From: Serpula lacrymans var. lacrymans S7.9
Taxonomy: Eukaryota; Basidiomycota; Agaricomycetes; Boletales; Serpulaceae
DNA length: 64,000 nucleotides
Reading direction: 5' to 3'
NCBI RefSeq assembly: GCF_000218685.1
Contig: NW_006763291.1
Location: 1,139,789 to 1,203,788 of the forward strand
The notes beneath the pieces were generated by a model. The model did not search any database. It had not been told where the DNA came from and saw only the letters and a program-made list of their open reading frames with translations. Each line of letters opens with the position of its first letter. Positions within the stretch are counted from its first letter, which is position 1. Both the position numbers and the translations under genes were made by a program. Shown piece after piece: positions 9,220-19,599 of this stretch.

Positions 9220-12106
9220 ATGTCGTCGCAAAACCAACCCGATGTCAACACTCTGTTGCACAACATGCATGCACAGATTTTGGTGTTGACCACACAACTC
9301 GCCGAGCTACAGGCAGCCCCTCCTGCAGCAGCACCCTCGGTAGAGAAAAAGTTTAACAAGAAAGTCGAAATCATCGCTGACCCCGGCGCTTTCAAAGGAG
9401 ACCGGGCTCGATTTGCCGAATGGTGGACCAAGCTCCAAATTTGGATAAAGGTGAACTGGGATGCGTTCGCCAATGACTTTGAGGTAGCAACTGTGGTGCT
9501 ATCTCAACTAAAGGGACCTGTGGCAGGTCAATACGCCCAAGTTAGATTACAGGAGTGCTACACCGCGGGTGTGTGGCCTGCCTGGGATGATCTCAAAGTA
9601 GAGATTGAAAAATATCTTAAACCACAGGCTGAGCGTGACTGGGCTCGCCAACAAATCCATTCCTTCAAACAAGGAAACATAAGGACAGACGACTACGTAA
9701 CCCGGTTCCTGGCCCTCTCCATCCAAGGGGGTTTAGGTAACGAACATGCAATAGAGTTGCTGGAACGCAATGTGAACCCCCACATTGCAGAACAACTCTA
9801 CCTGCAGGATATGAGGCAGGATAAACTCTCAGACACGGCAGAAGAAATTCGTAAAATCGGTAGGGCTATAGAGCTCTACAAAATGCACCGGTGTCGATGA
9901 TGAGAACTGTTGTTAGAAAACCACACACAAAAACAAACTAACACACAATCCTCCCAGATTCCACGGAACTTGTTTATGGGCTTTGCCTCCTAGAACAGTG
10001 GGTGCTCTGGTTGTTCGTGGGGTGGTATATATGGGGATCCTTCAAAGTAAAACCCAGAGGTGTATGAGTGTGGGTTTTGAGGAGGAGGGATAGTTGAATT
10101 TATAGAAGGATAGGGGCTTTGTGACGAGTATAGACGAGCACTACCTTGCTAATTGTAGCACAAGGTAGGTTTGAGAACAACAATATAACGAGGTTCCCAG
10201 TGATAGCAGGCTCCTGACGCACAAACTGTAGTGCTCAGAAGGACTCTAATCGAAGGGGATGACAATCACTTTTAAAAAGTGACGAGTGACGATGACAGCA
10301 GTTAACAGTGGTAGAAGTGGGAAGTGTTGTGACCACACTGGATCACAAGTAGCACAGTAGTGAATTTGAGATTAGAGAAGAAGTCTGGAATCGAGTTCTT
10401 GTTCCTTTTTTACAAGGTAAAATACAGGGGTTTATATAGTAAAAGAGAAGTAGGCTATGCACAGTATAGCTGTGCAAAAAGAATGAGAAAGAATATGAAG
10501 GAAGGAATGTACGCTGACGAATCCTGCGTAGGTAGTACAGGATAAGATTGTCAAAAAAAGAAAAGAAAGGGATAGAACAATAAATGCTGTGAGTAATGTC
10601 ACAGGTTTGTACAGCCATAAAGTAAAGTCCAATAGCAAAAAGAGAGCAGGAAGATCATGATGTCATGGGAAGATGCAGTAAAAAAAGGGCAAGGCAAAAC
10701 ACTATCAGTATCAACACAGTTCCTTTATTGTCAGTCAGGCATTCTAAAAAAATATGTGTCCATAAAAATGATTCAAAAATCAAAAATAATCGCACTGTAA
10801 ATGAATGTTCTGCTGAAAAAAAAGAAACTGGAGCCACCGGTCCACCACCTAGTCCAAATCCGACAGTTCCATGGCCTTACCAATGGACTGGTTGTGTTGG
10901 ACCACCTGATCAAACAAGGGAGGGAGAGGAGTAGTTCCAATTTGGAACAAGTGAGTCCCAGGCAGCGTGTGGTAGGTGTAGCTGTAGCGAAGACGATGGA
11001 CAAATGATAAGTGTACCCAAGTGAATGGGACAGCGATGAACATGGGCGACGCAAGGGGATGAACCTTCTCCAGCTCAAAAACTACCCACCCACGCTCCAA
11101 CCAGGCAAGACGAGCAACCGATGTTTTGATAGTATATGATGGCAGATCGACGTCATGAAGATGGACCTGTTGCCCTATTTGGACCGGCCGCCGGGGCTTT
11201 GCTGATATCAGCAGTGGCACGTGGTAGTCAACGGATCGGCGATGGAAGCGGATAGGAAGTGGTGACATCAGAAATGGTGGGGGTGCAAATAAGATGAGGA
11301 GGAGGAGGGTGGAGGTGACAAACAAGTGGATTAGAATGGGGATCCAGAAACGACCGTCAGGTGAGAATAAAAAGGAGAGGAAGGGGCCCATGGTGGGGCT
11401 AGGCAAAAGAAGGGGAGTAAGGGAAACGACAAAAGCGAGGGCGCAATGCAATGTGTAGCCAGTGGCGACGCGAAAATTTGCCGAAATGCCGAAACGCGGA
11501 AAGTACCGGATGGAAAAGCAAAGGTGAGCGTGACTGGATTGCCTAATAGAGGTGGTGCTGATCAGCCACAAGTTCAAAAGGGCAATATTAATTACTATTC
11601 CATGTGGCACTGTGCCTGTGTGGCGCAAAGGCGAGTCTTTTTGAATATTCGCTTCGTTATTGACACCTTTGTCCATGCTACCAATCAACTTTGGTGCATG
11701 ACACCGGGGTGGCGGGACCACCACCAAAAACAACTATTTCCAGAGGAGCCCTGGGTCATCAAACCAAATTAAACAACATTCTCACGTGTTCAAGCCGTAT
11801 GGGCTGCAACCAGGGCAGGGAGCCCCTATGGATATTGGCGCGGTCCAGGGCAGACAGATGCACAGATTGAAAGGGAACTGCTACAATTGTGGCCAAGAGG
11901 GACATATGTCCCGAGACTGTAGAAACAGGGCGCAGGCCGCTCAACCAAAAAATAATCAAAGGCGCCAGGCGCGCCAATTAGAAGCAGAAAAACTGGATGA
12001 TTGGCTTAATTCTTTAGCCGGTTGTTCTTACGACAAAATCTGGGCTTTCTTCTATGATCAACAGGCTGCTGAGATGAAGGCCCAGGGAAAAGAATTCGGA
12101 GCGTAG
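9220..12106 (+). pseudogene. gag: gag of element 1, split by repeat R1
   Basis: The N-terminal part (9220-9891) encodes the Ty3-type capsid domain: an Ala-rich start, then 'DPGAFKGDRARFAEWW' and 'ERDWARQQIHSFKQGN'. It then runs into repeat R1 and stops at 9898-9900. Sequence after R1 resumes the interrupted frame at 11704. It continues to 'QPGQGAPMDIGAVQ' and a zinc knuckle C-X2-C-X4-H-X4-C ('CYNCGQEGHMSRDC', about 11878-11919), with the stop at 12104-12106. Gag packages the element RNA. The host frame is collinear across R1, so the split is by insertion and not by rearrangement. Confidence 0.88.
9892..11703. repeat. Interspersed repeat R1, copy 2 (1.8 kb), inserted in gag
   Basis: The block begins TGTCGATGATGAG and ends GCATGACA. 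The gag codons either side repeat CACCGG (9886-9891 and 11702-11707), so the target duplication is 4 to 6 bp depending on where the end is placed. No element enzymes are encoded. A minus-strand frame (11733-10849) has the same C-terminal segment as copy 1 ('WVVFEL', 'FTWVHLSF', 'YSYTYH', 'LPGTHLF', ending 'SDLD'). TG...CA ends plus a short TSD would suit a large solo LTR, but this is unproven. Confidence 0.8.
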
Positions 12107-12111
12107 GTCAC

Positions 12112-15100
12112 TTGGGTGCCGTCGCTCCCCGTTACGATGAAGTAAACCACAACAAGGTGGCCCCTGATCCGGGGTGTTGCACGAGCAATAATGGAAAGAA
12201 GGGGGTGGCTCCCCAATTTATAAATAGATTTCTTAGTTTACTATCTGAAGTATGTACTTGTATGCGCAGCTGTGACTGTGGATTCGCCTTGGACCCTCCG
12301 GCTAATATAGCTGCTTTGAGCGCCGACACCGTGGGTCAAGACAATGAAAGAGTTAACACTGACAATACTTACAATACCACCGCTGTACCAGCGTCTCCTT
12401 TGGAGTGTGGCCCAGGCGAGACAAACACTAGGGTGCTTAATTCTGGTAAAAATAAAAATAAAAAAATAGAAAATCCTGAAGTAGAAAAACATGTATCTTT
12501 CGATGATTCTTCTTCTTCTTCGGAGCCACTTTCCACAGAAATCCCAAGGCATGTGTTGATGCGCATGTATTTATTCCAAAAGGAGATCTGTTTAGACGTT
12601 GGCACGGAAAACCTTGCCCGGGGCATAGTACACCCAACCAGCGCATTGCTTGATTCAGGCGCTAACAGCATCTTCATAGATCAGGTCTGGGCGGAGCAAA
12701 TTGGACTCCCCCTTGTAAAATTAGATATATCTATTCCCGTCTATAACATTGACAGTACACTTAACACGGGTGGCTGTATTACACACAAATGTTCTTTTGT
12801 TGTCAAGTACCAAGGACACAGAGAACGAGTCACCGCTGAAGCTACCCAACTAGGGAAGATTAATTTAATCTTGGGCTGGACCTGGTTATTTAAACACAAT
12901 CCTGAGATTGACTGGCAGACAGGGGTTGTCACATTGTCACATTGCCCTCAGGAGTGTGTGAACTTGGGTAAAGCAAATCACGTCCGTCACAATGAGCGTC
13001 TTGAGAAGATAAACACTGGTCACGTTTATGAGCTCAGATCTTTAGAAATGATCGACAATGACAATGATGAGGTAAAACCTGAGGAAGAGATTAAGAGGCT
13101 GGTACCTCCCGAGTACCATGACTTCTGGAAAGTATTTTCAAAACATAAATCAGAGCGCTTCCCAGAAGCTAAGCCTTGGGACCATGCTATAGATTTGAAA
13201 GACACCTTCAAACCAAGAAAAGGACACATGATACCACTCTCTGCCCCGAAAAGAGATGAGGTATCAAGTTTCATAGATGAACAGCTTAGGAAGGGTTATA
13301 TCAGACCTTCCAAAAGCCCTATGACGTCCCCGGTGTTCTTCATCCCTAAAAAGGATGGTAAAAAGCGCATGATTATGGACTGTCGTTACGTGAATGAGCA
13401 CACGGTTAAAAATGCATATCCGCTGCCTTTGATCAGTCAGCTAGTAGACAAGTTGGCTGGCGCCAAAATCTTGACAAAGATGGATCTCAGATGGGGATAC
13501 AATAATGTACGAATCAAAGAAGAAGATGCTTGGAAGGCCGTGTTCACATGCCACCGAGGATCCTTTGAACCCCTCATTATGTTCTTTGGGTTGACCAATT
13601 CACCGGCAACCTTTCAGAGCATGATAAACGAGATCTTTGCAGATATGAAGAACTGTGTTATCATTTACATTGACAATTTACCAATATTTACGAAGTCGGA
13701 CATTGAGGCTGAGCATGACAGGATCGTGCAAGAAGTCCTTCGATGCTTACAGGATTGGGACCTATTCGTCAAGCCCGAAAATGTAATTTTAAAGTGAAGG
13801 AAGTAGACTTCCTCTGTATGATAATAGGCTAGAACGGAATCAGGATGGATCCTGAGAAAGTTCAAGCTATATTGGACTGGCCTGAACCTACTCGCGTCAA
13901 AGGAGTTAGGGCCTTCCTTGGCTTAGGCAACTTTTACTGAAGATTTGTTGAAAACTTCGCAAACATAACAAGACCGTTGAACAATCTCACTAAAAAGGAC
14001 ATTGTTTGGCATTGGGGCGCCAAAGAACAAGAAGCTTTTGATAAGCTTAAACAGGTGTTTACGACAGTGCCCATTTTAGCATTTCCCGAATTAGACGAAG
14101 AGTTCCGGCTAGAAACCGACTCTTCTGATTTTGCTACTGGGGCTGTTCTGTCAATTAAATGCCCTGACAATCTTTGGAGGTCTTGTGCCTATTTATCGCA
14201 TAGTTTGTTGCCTACAGAGCGCAACTATCAGATTTACAATAAGGAGATGCTGGCCATCATTAGAGCTTTAAAGCACTGGCGGCACTACTTAGAAGGTGCT
14301 AGGCACCAATTTGAAGTTTGGACCGATCATAAGAATCTGGAGTACTTTATGACGGCCCGAGACCTGAACCAAAGACAGGCCCACTACGCGGTGTACTTGT
14401 CAAGGTTTAATTATAAATTAATTCATAAGCCTGGAAGCTCTATGGGGAAAGCAGACACTTTGTCCAGAAGAGAAGATCATGCCAACGGCATCGAAGATGA
14501 CAACAAAGGTGTTACCCTGATAGACCAATCAAGGGTTGCCAATGTTAGAATTGGGCAGGATTCTGATCTTCTGGAAGTCTTCAGGAAAGACATCTCCTCT
14601 GAAGAGAAAGCACACCTTGACAGCAATGAAAACTATTTATGGGAAGACGAGCTCTTCCATTTTAAAAATAAAATTTATGTGCCTGAGTCCGCAAGGATCA
14701 AGGCAATAGATAGACATCATGACACTCCAGTGGCTGGGCACCCTGGGTGGCAACGAACAATGGAGTTGGTCTCCAGAAACTATATGTGGCCTGGCATGGT
14801 CAAAGACGTACAGGAATATGTAAAATCCTGTCTAAGATGTGCCATAGCTAAGAATTCTCACCAACCGCCGGCCAGTAAACTTATGCCAAATCCGATACCA
14901 GCTGGTCCCTGGCAGGATATATCGGTTGATTTTACAACGGATATGCCGGAGTCAAATGGGTATGATTCGGTAATGGTGGTAGTAGATCGCTTCTCCAAAG
15001 AAGTGGTGTTCATACCCACCAACAAAACCATTACAGCTGCTGGTACGGCAGACCTATTTAAAGATTTTGTATGGTCTACCCACGGGTTACCAGAAACGGT

Positions 15101-16076
15101 TATCTCTGATAGGGGACCACAATTTGCTAGCGAATTCACGAAAGAATTATGCCAGATGCTGGGCATCAAACCTAAGTTATCCACGGTGTTCCATCCACAG
15201 ACCGATGGACAAACGGAGAGACTCAACTAGGAGTTGAAACAATATCTCCGGATATTTATTAATGACAGACAGAGGGATTGGGCCAAGTGGCTAAAGATAG
15301 CCCAGTTCTCTTATAATATTCAACAGTCATCGGCTACAGGAAAGGCACCATTCAAGGTTACGAGATCATACCTTCCTAGAATGGGTGTAAAACCTGGCAA
15401 AAGCAAGAACGAGGCTGCTGGGAACATGGCCAAGGACATGCAATCCGTCTTAGATAAAATGTGCAAGGCGCTATTCCAAACTGCAGAGCAGATGAAAAAC
15501 AGGGCAGAACGTAGACGCTCTAAAGCCCCTGACTACAAGGTCGGCGACCTGGTCTGGTTAGATACCGACCACTTAAAATTGAAGGACCGGCAGTCTGAAA
15601 AATTGACCAAAAAATGGATTGGCCCTTATCGGATTAAGGAAGTCAAACCCAATGCAGTGGAGCTGGGGCTCCCAAAACAAATGAGGGTAGTACCCACGGT
15701 AAATATTAGCCGTGTGAAACCATACAAAGGGCCGCTGCCGGGACAGCACGTAGACCGGCCCGGACCAGTTGTAGTCACCCAGGAAGGTGAAGAAGAGTTC
15801 GAAGTCGAACGAGTGGTGGATGCACGCTTGAAGCATGGAAAATTAGAGTTCCTAGTCCTGTGGAAGGGCTATGGAGACAAGGACTGAATGTGGGAACCAA
15901 AAGCCCATCTGGACAATTCCCGCAACACTGTTTGTGGATTTTATTCCAAGAATCTCTCGGCTCCTAGGAAGCTTAGAGGCATGGATTCGAAACTTTTTAA
16001 TTCTCTTTTTCAACCTATGCCCAAAAATTTAACTACCACCTCTGGTATTTGGTCGAGCCTGGAAGTCGAGCCTTAG
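12112..16076 (+). pseudogene. pol: pol of element 1: PR-RT-RNase H-IN-chromodomain, with multiple lesions
   Basis: Domains in order: aspartic protease ('LLDSGANSIFID', ~12650); RT with 'SPVFFIPKKDGKKRMIMD' and 'FFGLTNSPATFQ', its active site reading 'YIDN' where YxDD is expected (~13666); RNase H ('TDHKNLEYF'); integrase with HHCC ('HHDTPVAGHPGW', 'CLRCAIAK') and DDE core ('DFTTD', 'SDRGPQF'); and a chromodomain ('FEVERVVDARLKHGKLEFLV'). Lesions: a 1-nt deletion in an A run near 13777, in-frame stops near 13831, 13938, 15228-15230 and 15885-15887. At least two stops fit CAG to TAG or CGA to TGA transitions. It is catalytically dead. Pol is in a different frame from gag. Confidence 0.9.
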
Positions 16077-16087
16077 AAGGGGGGTAG
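16075..16087 (+). other. Polypurine tract of element 1
   Basis: AGAAGGGGGGTAG lies immediately before the 3' LTR. This is where the plus-strand primer is kept during retroelement reverse transcription. Its position directly against TGTTATG supports the LTR boundary at 16088. Confidence 0.75.
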
Positions 16088-16505
16088 TGTTATGATAACA
16101 CAATTTTCGGACCTTTCCTTCATTTTCATTCTCCGCTTCAACCTTGTATACTTTAGCTTTCACACATGGTGCCACGTGGCACTTCCCCTTTTGTTCAAAC
16201 TCCTCTTTCTCACGCCGCATTGCTTTCTTCTTATTTTTAGATACAACTCTCTCACATAGTGGAGCTGGTCACACAGGCTGCGCCCTGTGACATCATCAGC
16301 CACTGCCTTTAGCAACTGTATAGTACATACATAGAAACAAACCTGTAACAGTATATAAACCCCAATAGATCCAGGAGACTCCTCAGCGAGTCCTCCTGTT
16401 GTATACCAACAAACTCTTTGCAGCCTAAGGGGTAACCACTCCCTCTTCACTACCTTTATAGTGTGTTCCTGTGTGCGCCAGAGTAACTAACTCTTGGTTG
16501 TTACA
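16088..16505 (+). repeat. 3' LTR of element 1
   Basis: It runs from TGTTATGATAACAC to GGTTGTTACA and is followed by the TSD ATTAG. Many scattered differences from the 5' LTR, mostly substitutions, date the insertion as old relative to element 2. Confidence 0.9.
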
Positions 16506-16983
16506 ATTAGGGTGAGTGTTTATGTTTTTTTACCACTTCTTGCACTTATATATCCAAGTCCATAGGTTAATTGGCAATATGGAATTCATGTCAAACAATA
16601 TTTTGTCCATTTACTTTTTTTTTTCTTGCTATACAAGTACTAGTCTTGCACTTGGCTTTCATGAGCTCTTGCACTCTCAGCCACAGCTAACCATAGTTTA
16701 GTCTTTTTTTAAAGCCCAATCCAATATTAAAGCTCAGTTAAAGGTCAGTCAATCTCCTATTTGTGTGCTTTTTTGAATTTACAGCCTATCAATATGAATT
16801 TAGCTGTAGTCTTTTATTAAGATTTAGTCTAATATTCTCACTCAGTTGAACGTCAGTTGAACACCCATGTCTGTACTATTGTTGGACAATAGGTGCAATT
16901 GGTTCAGGGAGAAGTTGAATAACTCACCTGTCATTGAGCTTGAGACTGTCGGAACTTGAATAGTAGATATAATTTTTAGTTTT

Positions 16984-17529
16984 CTAGCTGCCTATGTAGA
17001 AAAATAAACAAGAACTTGAAGCATTAGAGCAGTGGAATGAAACCAAAAAGACAACCATCCAGATAGAAATAGTGGCAAGGTTGTCTGGGGTCAGGATATC
17101 TGGTTCAAACCAATCTAACATCATTACCTTAAGGAAAGAGATAGCGTAGTTGATTTTCGCTCGGTCAGTTTGGAATGTGCCTGGATGGTTATTGAAGTCC
17201 AGCTGGCACTGCACAATGAAGGAGCGGAGCTTCCTGGGATTGGAGCCATCAAAGGTGTCTGGCTCTCTAATCTTGGTGCATGCGGAAGTGCTGTTGGGGC
17301 TATGTCTGGACAATCTGGCAAGCAAGGTAATTGCCTGGGCCAGAGTGAGGTCTTCAGCATCCTCATTCTCTGGCTCCATGCGGGGTAGTTCCGCAAGAGC
17401 AGTATTGGGGAATGTGGAGCATGGATTGGTGTGCAAGGTGAGTTGGGAGGGATTGGGGAACCCCTGGGGGTACAAGGAGAGGTTGGGCATTCTGGGGCCA
17501 TGGAGATTGATCGCACCTCTAGGGGTCAA
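16984..17529 (-). pseudogene. gag: Fragment of a third retrotransposon gag (minus strand)
   Basis: The minus-strand frame contains a typical Ty3 capsid segment: 'EPDTFDGSNPRKLRSFIVQ' followed by 'NNHPGTFQTDRAKINYAI' and 'DWFEPDIL'. It then loses homology ('WMVVFLVSFHCSNASSSC'), so a frame change or truncation lies near 17050. No LTR or pol sequence of this family is seen next to it. It is unlike the gags of elements 1 and 2, so a third family is present. Confidence 0.75.
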
Positions 17530-18305
17530 CCAGCAGAAAAGCTGAGGAAATTGGTGTTGCCCTAAGAGATATTATGTACATGTTAGACCATGGAAGATAC
17601 GGAGGGTCCAGGAAGTGTCAGTTTGAATATACTGTCAGAACCGTGACCTTTTGGAGTGCCAGAGTTATAGAGTACAGAGATGGAGTAGGGGTGGCAACAG
17701 AGTACGAGATTGGGAGTTGGCTTAGTTTGTGCATTAGGCCCTTCTGCGAACCTTGGTCTGTAACTCATTAAAATGAACGGATGAGAGTAGAGGATGAAAA
17801 GGGAGAGTAAAGATCCTTCAGAGAAGGACCAGAAAGACTTAGAAAGGGACTTGTAAAAAGGTGAGGGAATCTAGTTAATATTCAAACTGCAGGAACAGAG
17901 TACAGGAGCTACAACTTATATACTGTTGGAGGAGTGGGAGTTCGTAAGGAGTAAGGAGTAAGGAGTAAGGAGTAATATAGGTACGGAGTTCCATGTGGAC
18001 AATTATCTAGCAAAAGAGAAACATATGTGCAAGGAGTGTATCATAGGGTCTAGACTACAGAGTCCATGAGGAGTACGAGAATGTGCGTAGGAAAGCATAT
18101 GGCGGACTAGAAGTCTGGTGCAGGAGTTTTAGAGCGGATGCCCAGAGTACCATGTGGAAATAGGGCATAGAGTTATGCCATTTTGGAATGGTTCTGCAAT
18201 TTCTGGTCACACTGGGTCACAGCGGCACTCACAGACCAAATCAGGCGGAGCTTATCAGTCAAATTCTGCCAGATAATACCAAGTCCTGATGCTGGTGGTA
18301 CGTGC
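17530..18305. other. Gene-free stretch with a heptanucleotide microsatellite
   Basis: No credible coding sequence is seen. At 17944-17971 the unit GTAAGGA is repeated four times, with imperfect GGAGTA-like echoes on either side (17930-18000). Confidence 0.6.
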
Positions 18306-18721
18306 TGTTACAATTGACATACTAGCACCTACTTACGCTTCACTTTTTTGTACTTTTACTTTTACTTTTTCCAAGTCACATGACCAGTCATGTGACCATT
18401 TACTTTACTCTACATTTTCAACTTTTCATAGTCACATGACCAGTCATGTGACTCATCACCTGACCAATGTCTAGACTCATCATGTGATTGGTCACATGCT
18501 AAATATCGGACTTTAAACCTTACTTACAACTGTATAGTACATATATACAAACAAACCTGTAGTAGTATATATACCCCAATAGATCATGGGGAAGGACTCA
18601 GCGAGTCCTCCTGTTGTCTAGCACAACAAACCCGTTGAAACCTGAGGGGTGATCCCTCCTTCTCTCTTCTCTTTTGCTTGTCCAAGTTGTGCGCCAGAGT
18701 AAGAAACTCTTGGTCGTTACA
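18306..18721 (+). mobile_element. Diverged solo LTR of the element-1 superfamily
   Basis: It starts TGTTACAATTGACAT and ends GGTCGTTACA, 416 bp, the same length as the element-1 LTRs. The 3' half is clearly homologous (TATATATACCCCAATAGATC, GCGAGTCCTCCTGTTG, GCGCCAGAGTAA); the 5' half is unlike and rich in GTCACATGACCAGTCATG-type palindromic motifs. Flanks are CGTGC (18301-18305) and TGTGC (18722-18726), a TSD with one transition. No internal sequence adjoins it. Confidence 0.75.
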
Positions 18722-19240
18722 TGTGCTATACGTACTGGAGCAGAGCTAGCGGTCCTTGATTGATTATCTTGGTGTGTGATTACCTGTTTTAGTCACCTAG
18801 TCACAACTTCATCATTGTTTTTGTTTCTCCAGACGCTTTGGGGCCCCAATCAGCTCAGTAAGTATCTGGCATTGTAGGGGTCTAGCTATAGACATTTTCT
18901 AGGATATTGCAATATTTCCAGCACAAGATCTGGTCAAATCCGGCCATCCCTCCCTCAAAATTCACACTTCTGGAGTTCTAGAGCGTAGTGTCAGATCTGT
19001 CATTGTTGCTACAGATAAGCTATTCACTAAATTCTTTCACAGTTATATTCTCTATACTTTATTCTACATCTGACAATTTTCTAGCTACCTGTACAATGAT
19101 TGTTGAGCCTCTGGAGGCCCAAGTGCATATCTCTTACTGGTTGCATCCGGTGTCCAATGATAGTAATTGTCAAAATTTCTGGCCTATGATCTGAATTTAG
19201 CTGTGGAAGGAAAACACTGGGAGCTACAGTGTAGGACTGG

Positions 19241-19599
19241 TATAACAACTGAGTTGCGCTACTGGAAGAAACCAGGCAACTCAACGTCAATCTCTAGCAA
19301 GTAGTTGAACAGGTGTATAAAGACGAAATCAAAAGCTAAGGTATGTACATCGTTGAGTGTCTACTTATATATGTAAGAACTCATGTCAGCCATGAGGCGC
19401 TGACTGATAGACATGAGGATGTATCGTGTTTAGCTTGGTAAGATGATTTGTAAGTGATCATGTGACTTAGGGTCACATGATGAGATAAGAAGATAAGATA
19501 AGGAAGGCTACGTGATAAGATAAGGAGAAATGAGTGTTTCTACGTCAGAGTTTGAGATGAAAGGTGAAATTTTAGGTGTAGGAGAAGAGGATCGTGACA
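19241..19599 (-). repeat. 3' LTR of element 2
   Basis: It lies between the TSD ACTGG on its outer side and the purine tract at 19600-19612 on its inner side. It is identical to the 5' LTR except for one base close to the outer end. Confidence 0.9.

Larger units (their letters stand above)
8291..16505 (+). mobile_element. Ty3/Gypsy chromovirus (element 1), full-length but degenerate
   Basis: LTRs lie at 8291-8705 and 16088-16505. The insertion is flanked by a perfect 5-bp TSD, ATTAG (8286-8290 and 16506-16510). Internal order is leader, gag with CCHC knuckle, protease, RT, RNase H, integrase and chromodomain, then a purine tract (AGAAGGGGGGTAG, 16075-16087) abutting the 3' LTR. This is the Ty3/chromovirus order. 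The LTRs differ at roughly one base in twelve by eye, implying an old insertion. The coding region carries a nested repeat in gag, a frameshift and several stops, so it cannot move on its own. Confidence 0.92.

Noticed and set aside
8821..9289. Leader ORFs of element 1 (8821-9078, 9107-9289) as proteins
   Set aside because: No motif or hydrophobic segment; the first is only partly retained in the truncated copy at 30.2 kb. Probably untranslated leader.
10849..11733. 294-codon minus-strand frame read as an independent host gene
   Set aside because: It lies in repeat R1 and runs into flanking gag at 11704-11733. Only its C-terminal third is shared with the other copy. Kept as a finding about R1, not as a gene.
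17150..17545. Plus-strand 131-codon frame
   Set aside because: It is antisense to a clear retrotransposon gag fragment.
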